NCBI RefSeq assembly: GCF_001425685.1
Contig: NZ_LMCY01000004.1
Span: 141,222-205,221 of the forward strand
Source of the DNA: Massilia sp. Root335
Lineage (GTDB): Bacteria > Pseudomonadota > Gammaproteobacteria > Burkholderiales > Burkholderiaceae_D
Direction: 5' to 3'
Length of the DNA: 64,000 nucleotides
Shown: positions 1 to 8,304 of the stretch, in pieces
Layout of the letters: every line of letters starts with the position of its first letter
How positions within the stretch are numbered: the stretch's first letter is position 1
Notes under the pieces: generated by a model
Database searches by the model: none
The model's input: only the letters and a program-made list of their open reading frames with translations
Told to the model about the DNA's origin: nothing
Made by a program: the position numbers and the translations under genes

Positions 1-1439
1 TACCTGCCATGGCGATGGTCATGGATAAACCGGCCGCGTACCGGAACTTGTTGACCGCGCTGAAATATAACTGCATGGACGACAATGCGATCAAGGGCGG
101 CAGTACTGATTGTTCGACGGCCGGCAGTGACTGGAAACCGGATGGCTACAGCAACGATCCGCAATACGTCAGCAAGCACAACGAAGGCACCCAGGCCGTG
201 CACGGCACCCTGCGCTTCGCCTTCGACGACTGGAAATATCCGGTGGAGGGCAATGTGGGCGCCCGCGTGGTCCGGACCAGCACGACGGCCCACGGCTACA
301 CGGTGTTCAAGCCACAATATAGCCAGACCACCAATCCGAACGTTCCCCGGTTTGGCGAGGTCGACGAGCCGCTCGATCTCAAGGCCAGTCACGTCGACGT
401 GATCCCCAGCCTGAACCTGAAGGCGAACCTGACGGACAAGCTGCAGGCGCGGTTGGCGCTGTCCCGCGGCATTTCCCGTCCCGGCTTCGATCAGATGCAG
501 GAATACATCACCCTGTCGCAGAACGTGATCAACGACCCCAACGACAGCAAGAAGATCAGCACGATCACCTACACCGGCAAGAATGACGGTAACGTGAATT
601 TGCAGCCGCTCAAGTCGAACAACTTCGACGTGTCGCTGGAATGGTATCCGAATCCGGGGCAGTCGCTGACCGCCGCGGTGTTCTACAAACAGGTCAAGGA
701 CATCATCCTGTCCGAAACCTATACGAGGACCTATAAGGATCTCGCCGGCGAGGATATGGACTTCACGATCACCGGGCCGGCCAATGCGGCCAAGGCCAGG
801 GTGCGCGGCGTCGAGCTGGCCGGTATGACCTACCTCGATCACCTGCCTGGCCTGAGCGACAAACTGCCCGACTGGGCGAAGGGTTTCGGCGTGTCGTCGA
901 ACTTCACCTACATCGACGGCAAGCAGCAACTGTATCACCCGTTCAAGTCGGATTATTGCCCGTCCGGCGCCCTGACGGGTAGCGCCATGCTGTTTGGTTG
1001 CGACACCAACGGCATGCCATTCAAGGATATGCCGCTGCCGTACATGTCGAAGCGCGCATTCAACCTGGCGTTCATGTACGACCACGGTCCGGTGTCGGCG
1101 CGCCTGGCTTATAGCTGGCGTGACCGCACGCTGCTGGCGACGGGTGTCTACGGCGCCAGCGGCAGCAATGGCACCAGCGCCGATCCGGCGCGCGCGGATG
1201 CCAACGGCAACGAGCCGACGGACGTGGGCTGGGGCCTGCCGGTCTGGCAAGAGCCTGTGGGCCAATGGGATGCGGGTATCACCTACCGCTTCAGCGACCA
1301 CTTCTCGGGCAGCTTCAATGCCAGCAATCTGACGCGTACCGTGACGAAGCAGACGAACGAGCAGCTCCCCGGCAATATGGGTCGTTCCTGGTTCGATCCG
1401 GGCCGCAGCTTCCGGGTACAGGCGGCATACGTGTTCTGA
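1..1439 (+). CDS. TonB-dependent receptor, C-terminal part (5' end outside window)
   Basis: The reading frame is open from the window edge, so the ATG at 9 is probably internal and only about the last 479 residues are seen. The product is an outer-membrane beta-barrel that imports a ligand using TonB energy. Alternating amphipathic strands, the segment LALSRGISRPGFDQM and the terminal strand ending in Phe (FRVQAAYVF) are typical of the large TonB-dependent receptor subfamily common in Xanthomonas, Caulobacter and Massilia, often tied to carbohydrate uptake. The plug domain and TonB box lie upstream and cannot be checked. The substrate is unknown. A strong terminator follows the stop, so the small peptides downstream are probably separate transcripts. 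Confidence 0.88.
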   Translation, partial: PAMAMVMDKPAAYRNLLTALKYNCMDDNAIKGGSTDCSTAGSDWKPDGYSNDPQYVSKHNEGTQAVHGTLRFAFDDWKYPVEGNVGARVVRTSTTAHGYTVFKPQYSQTTNPNVPRFGEVDEPLDLKASHVDVIPSLNLKANLTDKLQARLALSRGISRPGFDQMQEYITLSQNVINDPNDSKKISTITYTGKNDGNVNLQPLKSNNFDVSLEWYPNPGQSLTAAVFYKQVKDIILSETYTRTYKDLAGEDMDFTITGPANAAKARVRGVELAGMTYLDHLPGLSDKLPDWAKGFGVSSNFTYIDGKQQLYHPFKSDYCPSGALTGSAMLFGCDTNGMPFKDMPLPYMSKRAFNLAFMYDHGPVSARLAYSWRDRTLLATGVYGASGSNGTSADPARADANGNEPTDVGWGLPVWQEPVGQWDAGITYRFSDHFSGSFNASNLTRTVTKQTNEQLPGNMGRSWFDPGRSFRVQAAYVF

Positions 1440-1493
1440 CCTGAGGCGACGCGCCGGCGTGAGTCGGCGCCGTGCGTGATGTCGCAGCAAGGG

Positions 1494-1522
1494 CGGCCCC
1501 GGTATCCGGGGTCGTTTTTTTT
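1494..1522 (+). terminator. Rho-independent terminator after TonB receptor
   Basis: A 9-bp stem (CGGCCCCGG / CCGGGGTCG, one G-T pair, loop TAT) is followed directly by eight T. It ends the receptor transcript 55 bases after its stop codon. Confidence 0.85.
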
Positions 1523-1536
1523 GGAGAGGGTTTGCA

Positions 1537-1629
1537 ATGAAATCGGTACTCATCACGGCCGCCGCATTGCAGGCCGAGGCGGAAGCCAATTTCAACGCAG
1601 CGGCACTCAAACTGTCCGGCAAGAACTGA
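1537..1629 (+). CDS. Possible 30-aa peptide, unknown function
   Basis: An ATG at 1537 preceded by GGAGAGGG (1523-1530) opens a 30-codon frame beginning MKSVLITAAALQAEAE and ending AAALKLSGKN. It lies just after the receptor terminator. A different frame continues from the same region to 1706 with an acidic tail (DDESNTLDDLLDWNQ), so this could be one small gene broken by a frameshift. No family is recognised. The ribosome binding site is the main support. Confidence 0.3.
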   Translation: MKSVLITAAALQAEAEANFNAAALKLSGKN

Positions 1630-1812
1630 GCGGACAACATCGCCAGGACGACGAATCCAACACTCTCGACGATCTGTTGGACTGGAACCAACATACAGCA
1701 GTGTAAACGCCGGACTACCGGTTACGCCGCGACTGGCATGCTCCATGCATATCCACAAGTGGGCGCGTGAAATGCGCTCCATCCCATTTCCGACCACTTG
1801 AGGAGAACTATC

Positions 1813-2025
1813 ATGAAGACCTTGACTATCGAAGACCTGCCCTTCAACGACGCGGCAAAAGCCGCCGAAGGGGTGCGCTCACTGTCGCCCGAAGAAATGA
1901 AGCGGGTATGCGGCGGCCGGGCGATCAGCGTGCTGGTTGACGGCAGGTCCGGCGGCGTCGTGGACGATTTCTCGCTGAATATGGAAATATTCAAAGGGAA
2001 CATCGGCGGGCCCATGGTGCTGTGA
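1813..2025 (+). CDS. Small peptide with double-glycine leader (bacteriocin/RiPP-like precursor candidate)
   Basis: This 70-aa ORF starts at ATG 1813 behind AGGAGAA (1801-1807); the in-frame ATG at 1798 lacks a binding site. Residues 1-35 look like a GG-type leader: the start MKTLTIEDLP, then LSPEEMKRVCGG ending at Gly34-Gly35. This matches the general pattern of class II bacteriocin or GG-leader peptides cleaved by a C39-peptidase ABC exporter. The 35-residue remainder (RAISVLVDGRSGG to GGPMVL) has many Gly, Val and Asp residues and no Cys; the only Cys is at 33 in the leader. No exporter, peptidase, modification or immunity gene is seen nearby, so export would rely on distant genes. The leader reading is inferred from its pattern. 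Confidence 0.6.
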   Translation: MKTLTIEDLPFNDAAKAAEGVRSLSPEEMKRVCGGRAISVLVDGRSGGVVDDFSLNMEIFKGNIGGPMVL

Positions 2026-2049
2026 ACCTGGCACCCCGATGTGGGCGCG

Positions 2050-2083
2050 CAGCTTGCAGGCCAGTGGTACGGCCGGCAAGCTG
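2050..2083. terminator. Hairpin after the GG-leader peptide
   Basis: CAGCTTGC (2050-2057) pairs with GCAAGCTG (2076-2083), with an inner GGCC/GGCC (2059-2062, 2071-2074). There is no clean T-run on the plus strand, so termination is only likely. Confidence 0.45.
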
Positions 2084-2272
2084 GCGGGGTTTGATAAGGT
2101 GTGCACCGATAAAAAGTCGGCCACCGCTTTCCTAATAAATCAAAGGCTTACACCAAGTGTAACGGCCTAGTTTTGAAGAAAGTTTGCCACAGAATCCGGC
2201 TGTCACAACCGAAGACAACTTCTCGCAATAAGAAAGTTCGCTACAGGAGACAGGACAGCTGCAAGCACATAC
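2084..2272. other. Non-coding stretch, AT-richer, with short palindrome
   Basis: No credible gene is seen. A palindrome TTACAC-CAA-GTGTAA lies at 2148-2162. The base composition is clearly lower in GC than in the conserved genes, which fits accessory DNA. Confidence 0.4.
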
Positions 2273-2708
2273 TGAACCGCCCCGGCTTTCGTGGAGGCCA
2301 GTTAGTGTGAGTCAGGCCGACGCTTATCCGAAGCGCCGAATCAGCGCCGTACGGACTCGCCGTCGCTGATTTGATGCTGAACAGGTTGCTGATGTCTTCT
2401 TGGCTCGCCTCGGGCACGCCAGCGCCCAGCTTGGCCAAGCGAGCGTCGAGTTTAGGTGCAGTCAGGCTTGGCCGGGACGGTGCCGTGGCGCCGATCACCT
2501 CGGCTGTGTACTCATCTAGCACTTCGATCTCGCCAAAGTCAGTTGGCTCGTCATCCGCGTTCGTCGCGATATCTTTGTTGGCAGTGCGTGCAGCACTCGA
2601 TCCACTCGATGACGAAGTCACGCAGGATTTCCATGTGCACGCCGCAGATAGGTTGCAGACCGGAGCTTGATGTCGTGTCCATTCATGTTGGTCCTCGCAT
2701 AAGGTCAC
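2241..2708 (-). pseudogene. Possible gene remnant, unknown family
   Basis: The minus-strand frame is open here and its middle part (EPTDFGEIEVLDEYTAEVIG, then KLDARLAKLGAGVPEASQED) reads like real protein. The N-terminal part is serine-rich and unconvincing, and the C-terminal part runs into the putative IS end. A second minus frame near 2554-2640 also gives protein-like sequence (HMEILRDFVIEWIECC), suggesting a frameshifted remnant. No family is recognised, and a chance open frame is possible. Confidence 0.2.
2273..2320. mobile_element. Possible insertion-sequence end (IS3-type look)
   Basis: TGAACCGCCCCGGCTTTCGT begins at 2273 and resembles the TGAACCGCCCCGG ends that I associate with IS3-group elements in beta- and gammaproteobacteria. 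No transposase and no matching opposite end were found, so at most this is a solo end or relic. Confidence 0.3.
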
Positions 2709-2925
2709 TAATGACTTGCCTCAACATTCGAATAGCAACAGTTCATTAAGGAAACTAAGTAACCGTTGATTTTATGTATTTTAAATATGCCGATACCGAG
2801 GAAAATTTACATCACAAAATTTTGCTTACGGCAAGCCATTTAACTGGGTGGGTGACAGGAAATATTTACAGAACAATGATAGGCAGAGCACAGGTACGTT
2901 TCTTTGATCACTCTTGGAGGGTATG

Positions 2926-3966
2926 ATGAAACTTCCGATACTGCCGTACATTCCACTTCTTCTTGTTGGTGCTATGTTGACTGCTTGTTTTGAGACGGCG
3001 CCAAAGGTCCCACAATCTGGCTCACAGACTTCCACCGACGCAAACCGTGACTCTTCGAAGATCGATAGAAGCCAAGTATGCCGCGTCAGTTATATTAACC
3101 CAGCCGGCGACTTCAAAACGGACGCTATAGACGTTCCTTTTGGGTCTTCACCAAACGCGGCGCATTTTAGGATCGGACACGTTGAGTACACACATGACGA
3201 CGCCCAAAAACTAGCCCCAGCTGCGCAGGAGGCTGAGCAAATCCGACTAATGTACTGTTTGACAACCGATCCGAATGTTATCGCGCGAATTCCGCCAGAT
3301 GCGTTGCCGGCACTGCTGATGGAAGGCATGCATGCCATGGAAAACTTACATGGGTTTACCTATAGGATCCTCAACGCAACATCCGTTAAGGAAGGGCAAC
3401 AAGCCGCAGATGACTTGACGAAAGCTAGTCAAGCGGCGACAGCCGATATGGCGAACAAAGTTAAGCAATATGCTCCAGATGTGCCCATCCCCAAAGCGGC
3501 GGCCCCTGGCACACCGAACACTGCCCCTGCAATGCCCCCGGTACCGCCAGCGCCTAGCACAGCAGCAATTACACCTGCCAATCTACAACAGTTGTTTGCC
3601 GAGGTTAGCGCCTTAAATAAAAAGTTGAGCGAACCGAGTGCTCGAGCCGAAATTAAGGTGCTCGGATTTGCGAGCAAAGGCGTGAGTATCGAAGCAGCTG
3701 AAAGACATCAGCTTTACAATGAGTTTGAGCAAGCACTTAACAGGATTCCTCCAAATCAGCACCCTGTCATTCTTGTCGTTGGGTACGCGCAAAAATCTGG
3801 GCCTTACCTCAAAAACATTGATCTTAGTCTGCGTCGCGCTCAGGCAGTGATGAGCTTTCTTCTAGAGCAAAAGTTCTCACGTTCCTACGAGGGGCATGTT
3901 ATGAGCGGCGGAGTCGACGACACCGCATACGCCGATCGGGTGGATATTTTCCTCACGGGCGCTTAA
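2926..3966 (+). CDS. Lipoprotein with C-terminal OmpA-like domain
   Basis: The ATG at 2926 lies 5 bases after GGAGG (2916-2920); the adjacent ATG at 2923 is an alternative. The 346-aa product has a lipoprotein signal with lipobox LTAC and lipidated Cys21. A variable middle follows, then a Pro/Ala-rich linker at about 182-212, then an OmpA-like peptidoglycan-binding fold in roughly the last 110 residues (ILVVGYAQKSG, LSLRRAQAVMSFLL, DRVDIFLTG). It is probably anchored in the outer or inner membrane and touches peptidoglycan. Base composition and codon use are markedly less GC-rich than the neighbours, a sign of transfer. It stands alone between an IS-like end and glmS. The specific role is unknown. 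Confidence 0.7.
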   Translation: MKLPILPYIPLLLVGAMLTACFETAPKVPQSGSQTSTDANRDSSKIDRSQVCRVSYINPAGDFKTDAIDVPFGSSPNAAHFRIGHVEYTHDDAQKLAPAAQEAEQIRLMYCLTTDPNVIARIPPDALPALLMEGMHAMENLHGFTYRILNATSVKEGQQAADDLTKASQAATADMANKVKQYAPDVPIPKAAAPGTPNTAPAMPPVPPAPSTAAITPANLQQLFAEVSALNKKLSEPSARAEIKVLGFASKGVSIEAAERHQLYNEFEQALNRIPPNQHPVILVVGYAQKSGPYLKNIDLSLRRAQAVMSFLLEQKFSRSYEGHVMSGGVDDTAYADRVDIFLTGA

Positions 3967-4006
3967 AGGTCTCCACAGCACTGACCGGGGCTGGCAGTTG
4001 TTTTAT

Positions 4007-4029
4007 CGTGCGCCACATCGTGGCGCACG
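4007..4029. terminator. Perfect 9-bp hairpin after lipoprotein gene
   Basis: CGTGCGCCA (4007-4015) and TGGCGCACG (4021-4029) form a perfect stem with loop CATCG. No strong T-run follows on either strand. It lies between two convergent genes and may serve both. Confidence 0.5.
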
Positions 4030-4059
4030 TGGACTATTACAAGGTAAAAGGACTACTCA

Positions 4060-4186
4060 AAATTAAGTCAAACTTTATTGTTTGTGCCCAACTTATTGTT
4101 GGCCTACATTCCAACGTCAACATTGATCCGTCGAAATTTGACGAACTTGGCCCATATTTGACAAACATAATTTGACCTTGTCAATA
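4060..4186. other. AT-rich spacer with repeated TTTGAC/GTCAA words
   Basis: TTTGAC or its complement GTCAA recurs at about 4067, 4116, 4137, 4157, 4171 and 4180, mixed in orientation, and a CCAAC-TTATT-GTTGG hairpin lies at 4088-4102. No gene is present. The spacer follows the convergent ends of the lipoprotein gene and glmS; its role is unknown. Confidence 0.4.
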
Positions 4187-4208
4187 AGGAAGTCTCAGCC
4201 CATCAGGC

Positions 4209-6038
4209 TTATTCGACCGTCACCGACTTCGCCAGATTACGCGGCTTGTCGACGTCGGTCCCACGCGCCAGCGCCGTGTGATACGCCAGCAGCTGCAGCG
4301 CCGCCACGTGCAGGATCGGCGACAGCAGGCCGTAGTGTTCCGGCAGACGGATCACGTGCAGGCCTTCACCCGACGTGATCTGGGTGTCGACGTCGGCGAA
4401 AACGTACAGCTGGCCGCCGCGGGCGCGCACTTCCTGCATGTTCGACTTCAGTTTTTCCAGCAGGGCGTCATTCGGGGCGATCGTCACCACCGGCATTTCT
4501 TCCGTCACCAGTGCCAGCGGGCCGTGCTTCAGCTCGCCGGCCGGGTAGGCTTCGGCGTGGATGTACGAGATTTCCTTCAGCTTCAGCGCGCCTTCCAGGG
4601 CGATCGGGTAGTGGAGGCCGCGGCCCAGGAACAGGGCGTTTTCCTTGCGCGCGAATTCGTCGGCCCAGGCGATCACCTGCGGCTCCAGCGCCAGCACGGA
4701 CGACAGCGCGACCGGCAGGTGGCGCATCTGCTTCAGGTAGTTCGCTTCCTGCTCGTCGCTCAGGCGGCCGTTGACCTGGGCCAGCGTCAGCGTCAGCAGG
4801 AACAGCGCGGCCAGCTGGGTGGTGAAGGCCTTGGTCGACGCGACGCCCACTTCGACGCCGGCGCGGGTGATGTAGGCCAGCTTGCATTCGCGCACCATGG
4901 CGCTGGTGGAGACGTTGCAGATCGTCAGCGTATTCGTCATGCCGAGGCTGCGCGCGTGTTTCAACGCGGCCAGCGTGTCGGCCGTCTCGCCCGACTGCGA
5001 GATCGTCACGACGAGGGTGCTCGGGTGCGGGACGCTGTCGCGGTAGCGGTATTCGCTGGCGATCTCGACGTTCACCGGCAGCTTGGCCACCGACTCGATC
5101 CAGTATTTCGCCGTCAGGCCCGCATAGTAGCTGGTGCCGCAAGCCAGGATCAGCACGCGGTCGATTTCCTTGAACACGCGGAAAGCCTGGTCGCCGAACA
5201 GTTCCGGCATGATGCCCGTCACGCCTTCCAGCGTGTCGCCGACGACGCGCGGCTGTTCGAAGATTTCTTTCTGCATGTAGTGGCGGTACGGGCCGAGCTC
5301 GGCGGCGCCCGTGTGCGCGTGCACGGTCTTGACCTCGCGCTCGGCCGGACGGCCCTCGACGTCGACGATCCAGTAGCGGGCCAGTTGCAGGTCGACCACA
5401 TCGCCTTCTTCCAGGTAGATGATCTGGTCGGTGGTGCCGGCCAGCGCCATCGCGTCGGAGGCGACAAAGTTTTCTCCTTTGCCCAGGCCGACGATCAGCG
5501 GCGAGCCCTGGCGCGCGGCCACGACGCGGTGCGGTTCTTCGCGGCAGAACACGGCGATCGCATACGCGCCGTGCAGGCGTTTGACCGCCTGCTGCACGGT
5601 GTCGAACAGGTCGCCGTTGTACATGTGGTCGACCAGGTGAGCGATGACCTCGGTGTCGGTCTGGCTCTGGAATACATAGCCCAGGCCGGTCAGTTCGGCG
5701 CGCAGTTCATCGTGGTTTTCGATGATGCCGTTGTGGACGAGGGCGATGCGCGCGTCGTCGCTGTTCGGCGAGAAGTGCGGGTGGGCGTTCCTGGTGGCCG
5801 GCGCGCCGTGCGTCGCCCAGCGGGTGTGCGCGATGCCCGTAAAACCTTGCAGATGGGTTTCCTGGATCTGGGATTCCAGATCGGCCACGCGCGACGTGCT
5901 GCGCGAACGCGCCAGGCGGCCATCCACGTGCAGCGCCACGCCGCAGGAATCGTAGCCGCGGTATTCAAGGCGCTTCAGGCCTTCGATGAGCACAGGGGTG
6001 ATGTTGCGCTGGGCGACTGCTCCGACGATGCCACACAT
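4209..6038 (-). CDS. glmS: Glutamine--fructose-6-phosphate aminotransferase (isomerizing)
   Basis: GlmS makes glucosamine-6-phosphate from fructose-6-phosphate and glutamine, the first committed step to UDP-GlcNAc for peptidoglycan and LPS. Starting at ATG 6038, with GGAGG on the complementary strand just upstream, the protein is 609 aa, the same length as the E. coli enzyme. It begins MCGIVGAV, so removal of Met exposes the catalytic Cys of the class II glutamine amidotransferase domain. Two SIS sugar-isomerase domains follow ([23 protein letters not shown]), and the C-terminus LAKSVTVE is typical. An extended frame to 6068 would bury the essential Cys and is rejected. glmU lies nearby but is separated by an Lrp gene. 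No glmS ribozyme is evident in the 148-base upstream region. Confidence 0.98.
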   Translation of the reverse strand: MCGIVGAVAQRNITPVLIEGLKRLEYRGYDSCGVALHVDGRLARSRSTSRVADLESQIQETHLQGFTGIAHTRWATHGAPATRNAHPHFSPNSDDARIALVHNGIIENHDELRAELTGLGYVFQSQTDTEVIAHLVDHMYNGDLFDTVQQAVKRLHGAYAIAVFCREEPHRVVAARQGSPLIVGLGKGENFVASDAMALAGTTDQIIYLEEGDVVDLQLARYWIVDVEGRPAEREVKTVHAHTGAAELGPYRHYMQKEIFEQPRVVGDTLEGVTGIMPELFGDQAFRVFKEIDRVLILACGTSYYAGLTAKYWIESVAKLPVNVEIASEYRYRDSVPHPSTLVVTISQSGETADTLAALKHARSLGMTNTLTICNVSTSAMVRECKLAYITRAGVEVGVASTKAFTTQLAALFLLTLTLAQVNGRLSDEQEANYLKQMRHLPVALSSVLALEPQVIAWADEFARKENALFLGRGLHYPIALEGALKLKEISYIHAEAYPAGELKHGPLALVTEEMPVVTIAPNDALLEKLKSNMQEVRARGGQLYVFADVDTQITSGEGLHVIRLPEHYGLLSPILHVAALQLLAYHTALARGTDVDKPRNLAKSVTVE

Positions 6039-6186
6039 GGATAAAACCTCCGAAATTGGTTGATGCACGCACTGTAGAGCAGAGACGACGAAATAAGCTT
6101 TCTAAGTACAGCACATTTTGATAGATTATTTCACGACTCTTTCAACATGAAATATCCTTTCACTTTTCAGTAAAAATTTTACGTAT

Positions 6187-6660
6187 ATGTCGCCCGACGG
6201 CCCAATACTTGACGATCTGGATCGTCGCATCTTGAATATCCTGCAGATTGACGCTTCTCAGACCAATGCGGAATTGGCGGAATTGGTACACGTCTCGCCG
6301 CCGACTTGCCTGCGCCGTGTCAAACAGCTCAGGGAAAACGGTGTTATCGAGCGGCAAGTCGCGATCGTCGCGCCGGACAAGGTGGGCGCGCGCCTGTCCG
6401 CCATCGTCGAGATCACGCTGGATGTGCAGGCCGCGGACCGCATGGAGGAATTCGAGCGCGTGGTGGCGGACGAAGCGGCCGTGCTGCAGTGCTACCGCGT
6501 GTCGCCCGGGCCGGATTTCGTGCTCGTCGTGCAGGTGGCCGACATGCCCGCCTATCACGCCCTGGCGCACCGCCTGTTCACCACGCACAGCAATGTGCGC
6601 AACGTAAAAGCATATTTTTCTACGTTCCGCAGCAAGTTCGAAACACGCATCGCGATCTGA
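6187..6660 (+). CDS. Lrp/AsnC-family transcriptional regulator
   Basis: This 157-aa protein has an N-terminal winged helix-turn-helix (LDDLDRRILNILQ, then VSPPTCLRRVKQLREN) and a C-terminal RAM/AsnC ligand-binding fold (CYRVSPGPDFVLVVQV, NVRNVKAYFSTF). Such proteins form oligomers that sense amino acids. It is divergent from glmS across 148 bases of AT-rich DNA, so it may control itself and possibly glmS. No Shine-Dalgarno is obvious before ATG 6187. The ligand is unknown. Confidence 0.9.
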   Translation: MSPDGPILDDLDRRILNILQIDASQTNAELAELVHVSPPTCLRRVKQLRENGVIERQVAIVAPDKVGARLSAIVEITLDVQAADRMEEFERVVADEAAVLQCYRVSPGPDFVLVVQVADMPAYHALAHRLFTTHSNVRNVKAYFSTFRSKFETRIAI

Positions 6661-6900
6661 CGACCTGTGGATAACTCTGTGCACTTACACCCGCTGCATT
6701 GCCGCGCGTGTGCCCCCATCTCCCGCCACATGCGCATTTCACCGCGTTTCTGAAACGATCAGGCCCGCCGGGAGAACGCGGCGGGCCTGTGGATGACTCT
6801 GTGGACTATATTGTGGACGGCCGGTTGACATCCCTGTGCACAGGCAGTGGACCAGGCTGTGAATTTATTCTGGATTACCTGTGCGTATGCGGTGGACAGC
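6661..6900. other. Non-coding spacer with DnaA-box-like TGTGG words
   Basis: Between the Lrp stop and the glmU stop there is no gene. A perfect DnaA box TGTGGATAA lies at 6666-6674. Related words follow at 6788 (TGTGGATGA), 6800 (TGTGGACTA) and 6812 (TGTGGACGG), plus TGTGCAC and TGTGAAT forms near 6835-6865. A phrase like CTGTGGATAACTCTGTG recurs at 6665 and 6787. This could be a minor DnaA-binding site or a degenerate repeat. Confidence 0.45.
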
Positions 6901-8277
6901 TTACTTCTTGACCTTGACCGGGCGCGTCCAGTTCTCGATCGTCAGCTGTTTCGGACGCGAAATCGTCAGCTTGCCGGCCGGCGCATTCCTGGTCAGCGTG
7001 GTGCCGGCGCCGATCGTTGCGCCCTTGCCGACCGTGACGGGGGCCACGAGCTGGCTGTCGCTGCCGATGAAGGCCTCGTCCTCGATAATCGTGCGGAATT
7101 TATTGGCACCATCGTAATTGCACGTGATCGTGCCGGCACCGATGTTGACGCGCGAACCGACGTCGGCATCGCCCACATAGGCCAGGTGGTTCGCCTTGCT
7201 GTGGGCGGCGACCTTGCTGTTCTTGATCTCGACGAAATTGCCGACGTGGACGTCCTCGCCCAATTCGGTCCCCGGGCGCAGGCGCGCGTACGGGCCGATG
7301 ACGGATTTCGCGCCGACGGCAGCACCTTCCAGGTGGCAGAACGGCTTGATTTGCGCGCCTGCCGCGACGGTCGCGTTCACCAGCACGCAGTTGGCGCCGA
7401 TGGTGACGCCGTCGCCGAGTTCCACGCGGCCTTCGAACACGCAGCCGACGTCGATGGTGACGTCGCGTCCGCACACGAGCTCGCCGCGCACGTCGATGCG
7501 CGCCGGGTCCATCAAGGTCACGCCCTTCTCGAGCAGGGCGATGGCGATGTTCAGCTGGTGACGACGCTCGAGCTCGGCCAGCTGCACCTTGCTGTTCACG
7601 CCCGCCACTTCCCATTCGGCCGACGGTTGCGCGGACACGACCGGCACCCCGGCCGCCACGGACTGGGCGACGATGTCGGTCAGGTAATATTCGCCCTGGG
7701 CATTATTGTTTTTCAGCGCGCCGAGCCAGCCGGTCAAAAAGCGGGTCGGGATGACCATGATGCCGCTGTTGATTTCCTTGATGGCGCGCTCGGCTTCATT
7801 AGCATCCTTTTCTTCGACGATGCGCACGATGTTGCCGTTCTCGCGGACAATACGGCCCAGGCCGAACGGATTGTCCTGTTCGACGGTGAGGATCGCCAGC
7901 TTGTCGTCGCCGGCGGCCTCGACCAGGCGGCGCAGCGAGGCCGAGGTCGTCAGCGGCACGTCGCCATACAGGACGAGCGTCGGCGCATTCTCGTCGATTT
8001 GCGGTAGGGCTTGCATGACGGCATGACCGGTCCCCAGCTGCGGTTCCTGCAGGGCAGTGTCAATGGCGACGCCGCCTTCCGCCGACCAGGCTTGAACCGC
8101 ACTCGGCACCGCTGCGCCGCCGTGCCCGTAAATCACGCATAATTTACTCGGGTGCAGGCTGCGCGCCGTATTGATAACATGCTGCAACAGCGGCTTGCCG
8201 GCCAATGGATGCAAGACTTTCGGCAGTGCGGATTGCATGCGCTTTCCCATGCCGGCGGCGAGGATGACTACGTTCAT
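6901..8277 (-). CDS. glmU: Bifunctional GlcNAc-1-P uridyltransferase / GlcN-1-P acetyltransferase
   Basis: GlmU acetylates glucosamine-1-phosphate and then couples it to UTP, giving UDP-GlcNAc. The 458-aa protein starts [14 protein letters not shown], the nucleotidyltransferase signature (LAAGxGxRM), with [17 protein letters not shown] and VLYGDVPL following. The C-terminal half is a left-handed beta-helix of hexapeptide repeats ([33 protein letters not shown]), the acetyltransferase. Length matches the family (E. coli 456). It starts only 27 bases from the divergent lipoprotein gene, so the two promoters must overlap. It works downstream of GlmS. Confidence 0.98.
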   Translation of the reverse strand: MNVVILAAGMGKRMQSALPKVLHPLAGKPLLQHVINTARSLHPSKLCVIYGHGGAAVPSAVQAWSAEGGVAIDTALQEPQLGTGHAVMQALPQIDENAPTLVLYGDVPLTTSASLRRLVEAAGDDKLAILTVEQDNPFGLGRIVRENGNIVRIVEEKDANEAERAIKEINSGIMVIPTRFLTGWLGALKNNNAQGEYYLTDIVAQSVAAGVPVVSAQPSAEWEVAGVNSKVQLAELERRHQLNIAIALLEKGVTLMDPARIDVRGELVCGRDVTIDVGCVFEGRVELGDGVTIGANCVLVNATVAAGAQIKPFCHLEGAAVGAKSVIGPYARLRPGTELGEDVHVGNFVEIKNSKVAAHSKANHLAYVGDADVGSRVNIGAGTITCNYDGANKFRTIIEDEAFIGSDSQLVAPVTVGKGATIGAGTTLTRNAPAGKLTISRPKQLTIENWTRPVKVKK

Positions 8278-8304
8278 AAGCCGTTCTCAAACAAGTTAAA
8301 AAAG

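Noticed and set aside
1813..2025. Full RiPP or bacteriocin gene cluster
   Set aside because: No modification enzyme, exporter or immunity gene is nearby; only a precursor-like peptide can be supported.
4278..6044. 588-codon plus-strand open frame opposite glmS
   Set aside because: It is the antisense shadow of a well-identified gene, with a composition biased to His, Gln, Arg and Val.
6039..6186. glmS ribozyme
   Set aside because: These ribozymes are found in Gram-positive bacteria, and no matching core could be seen in the 148-base leader.
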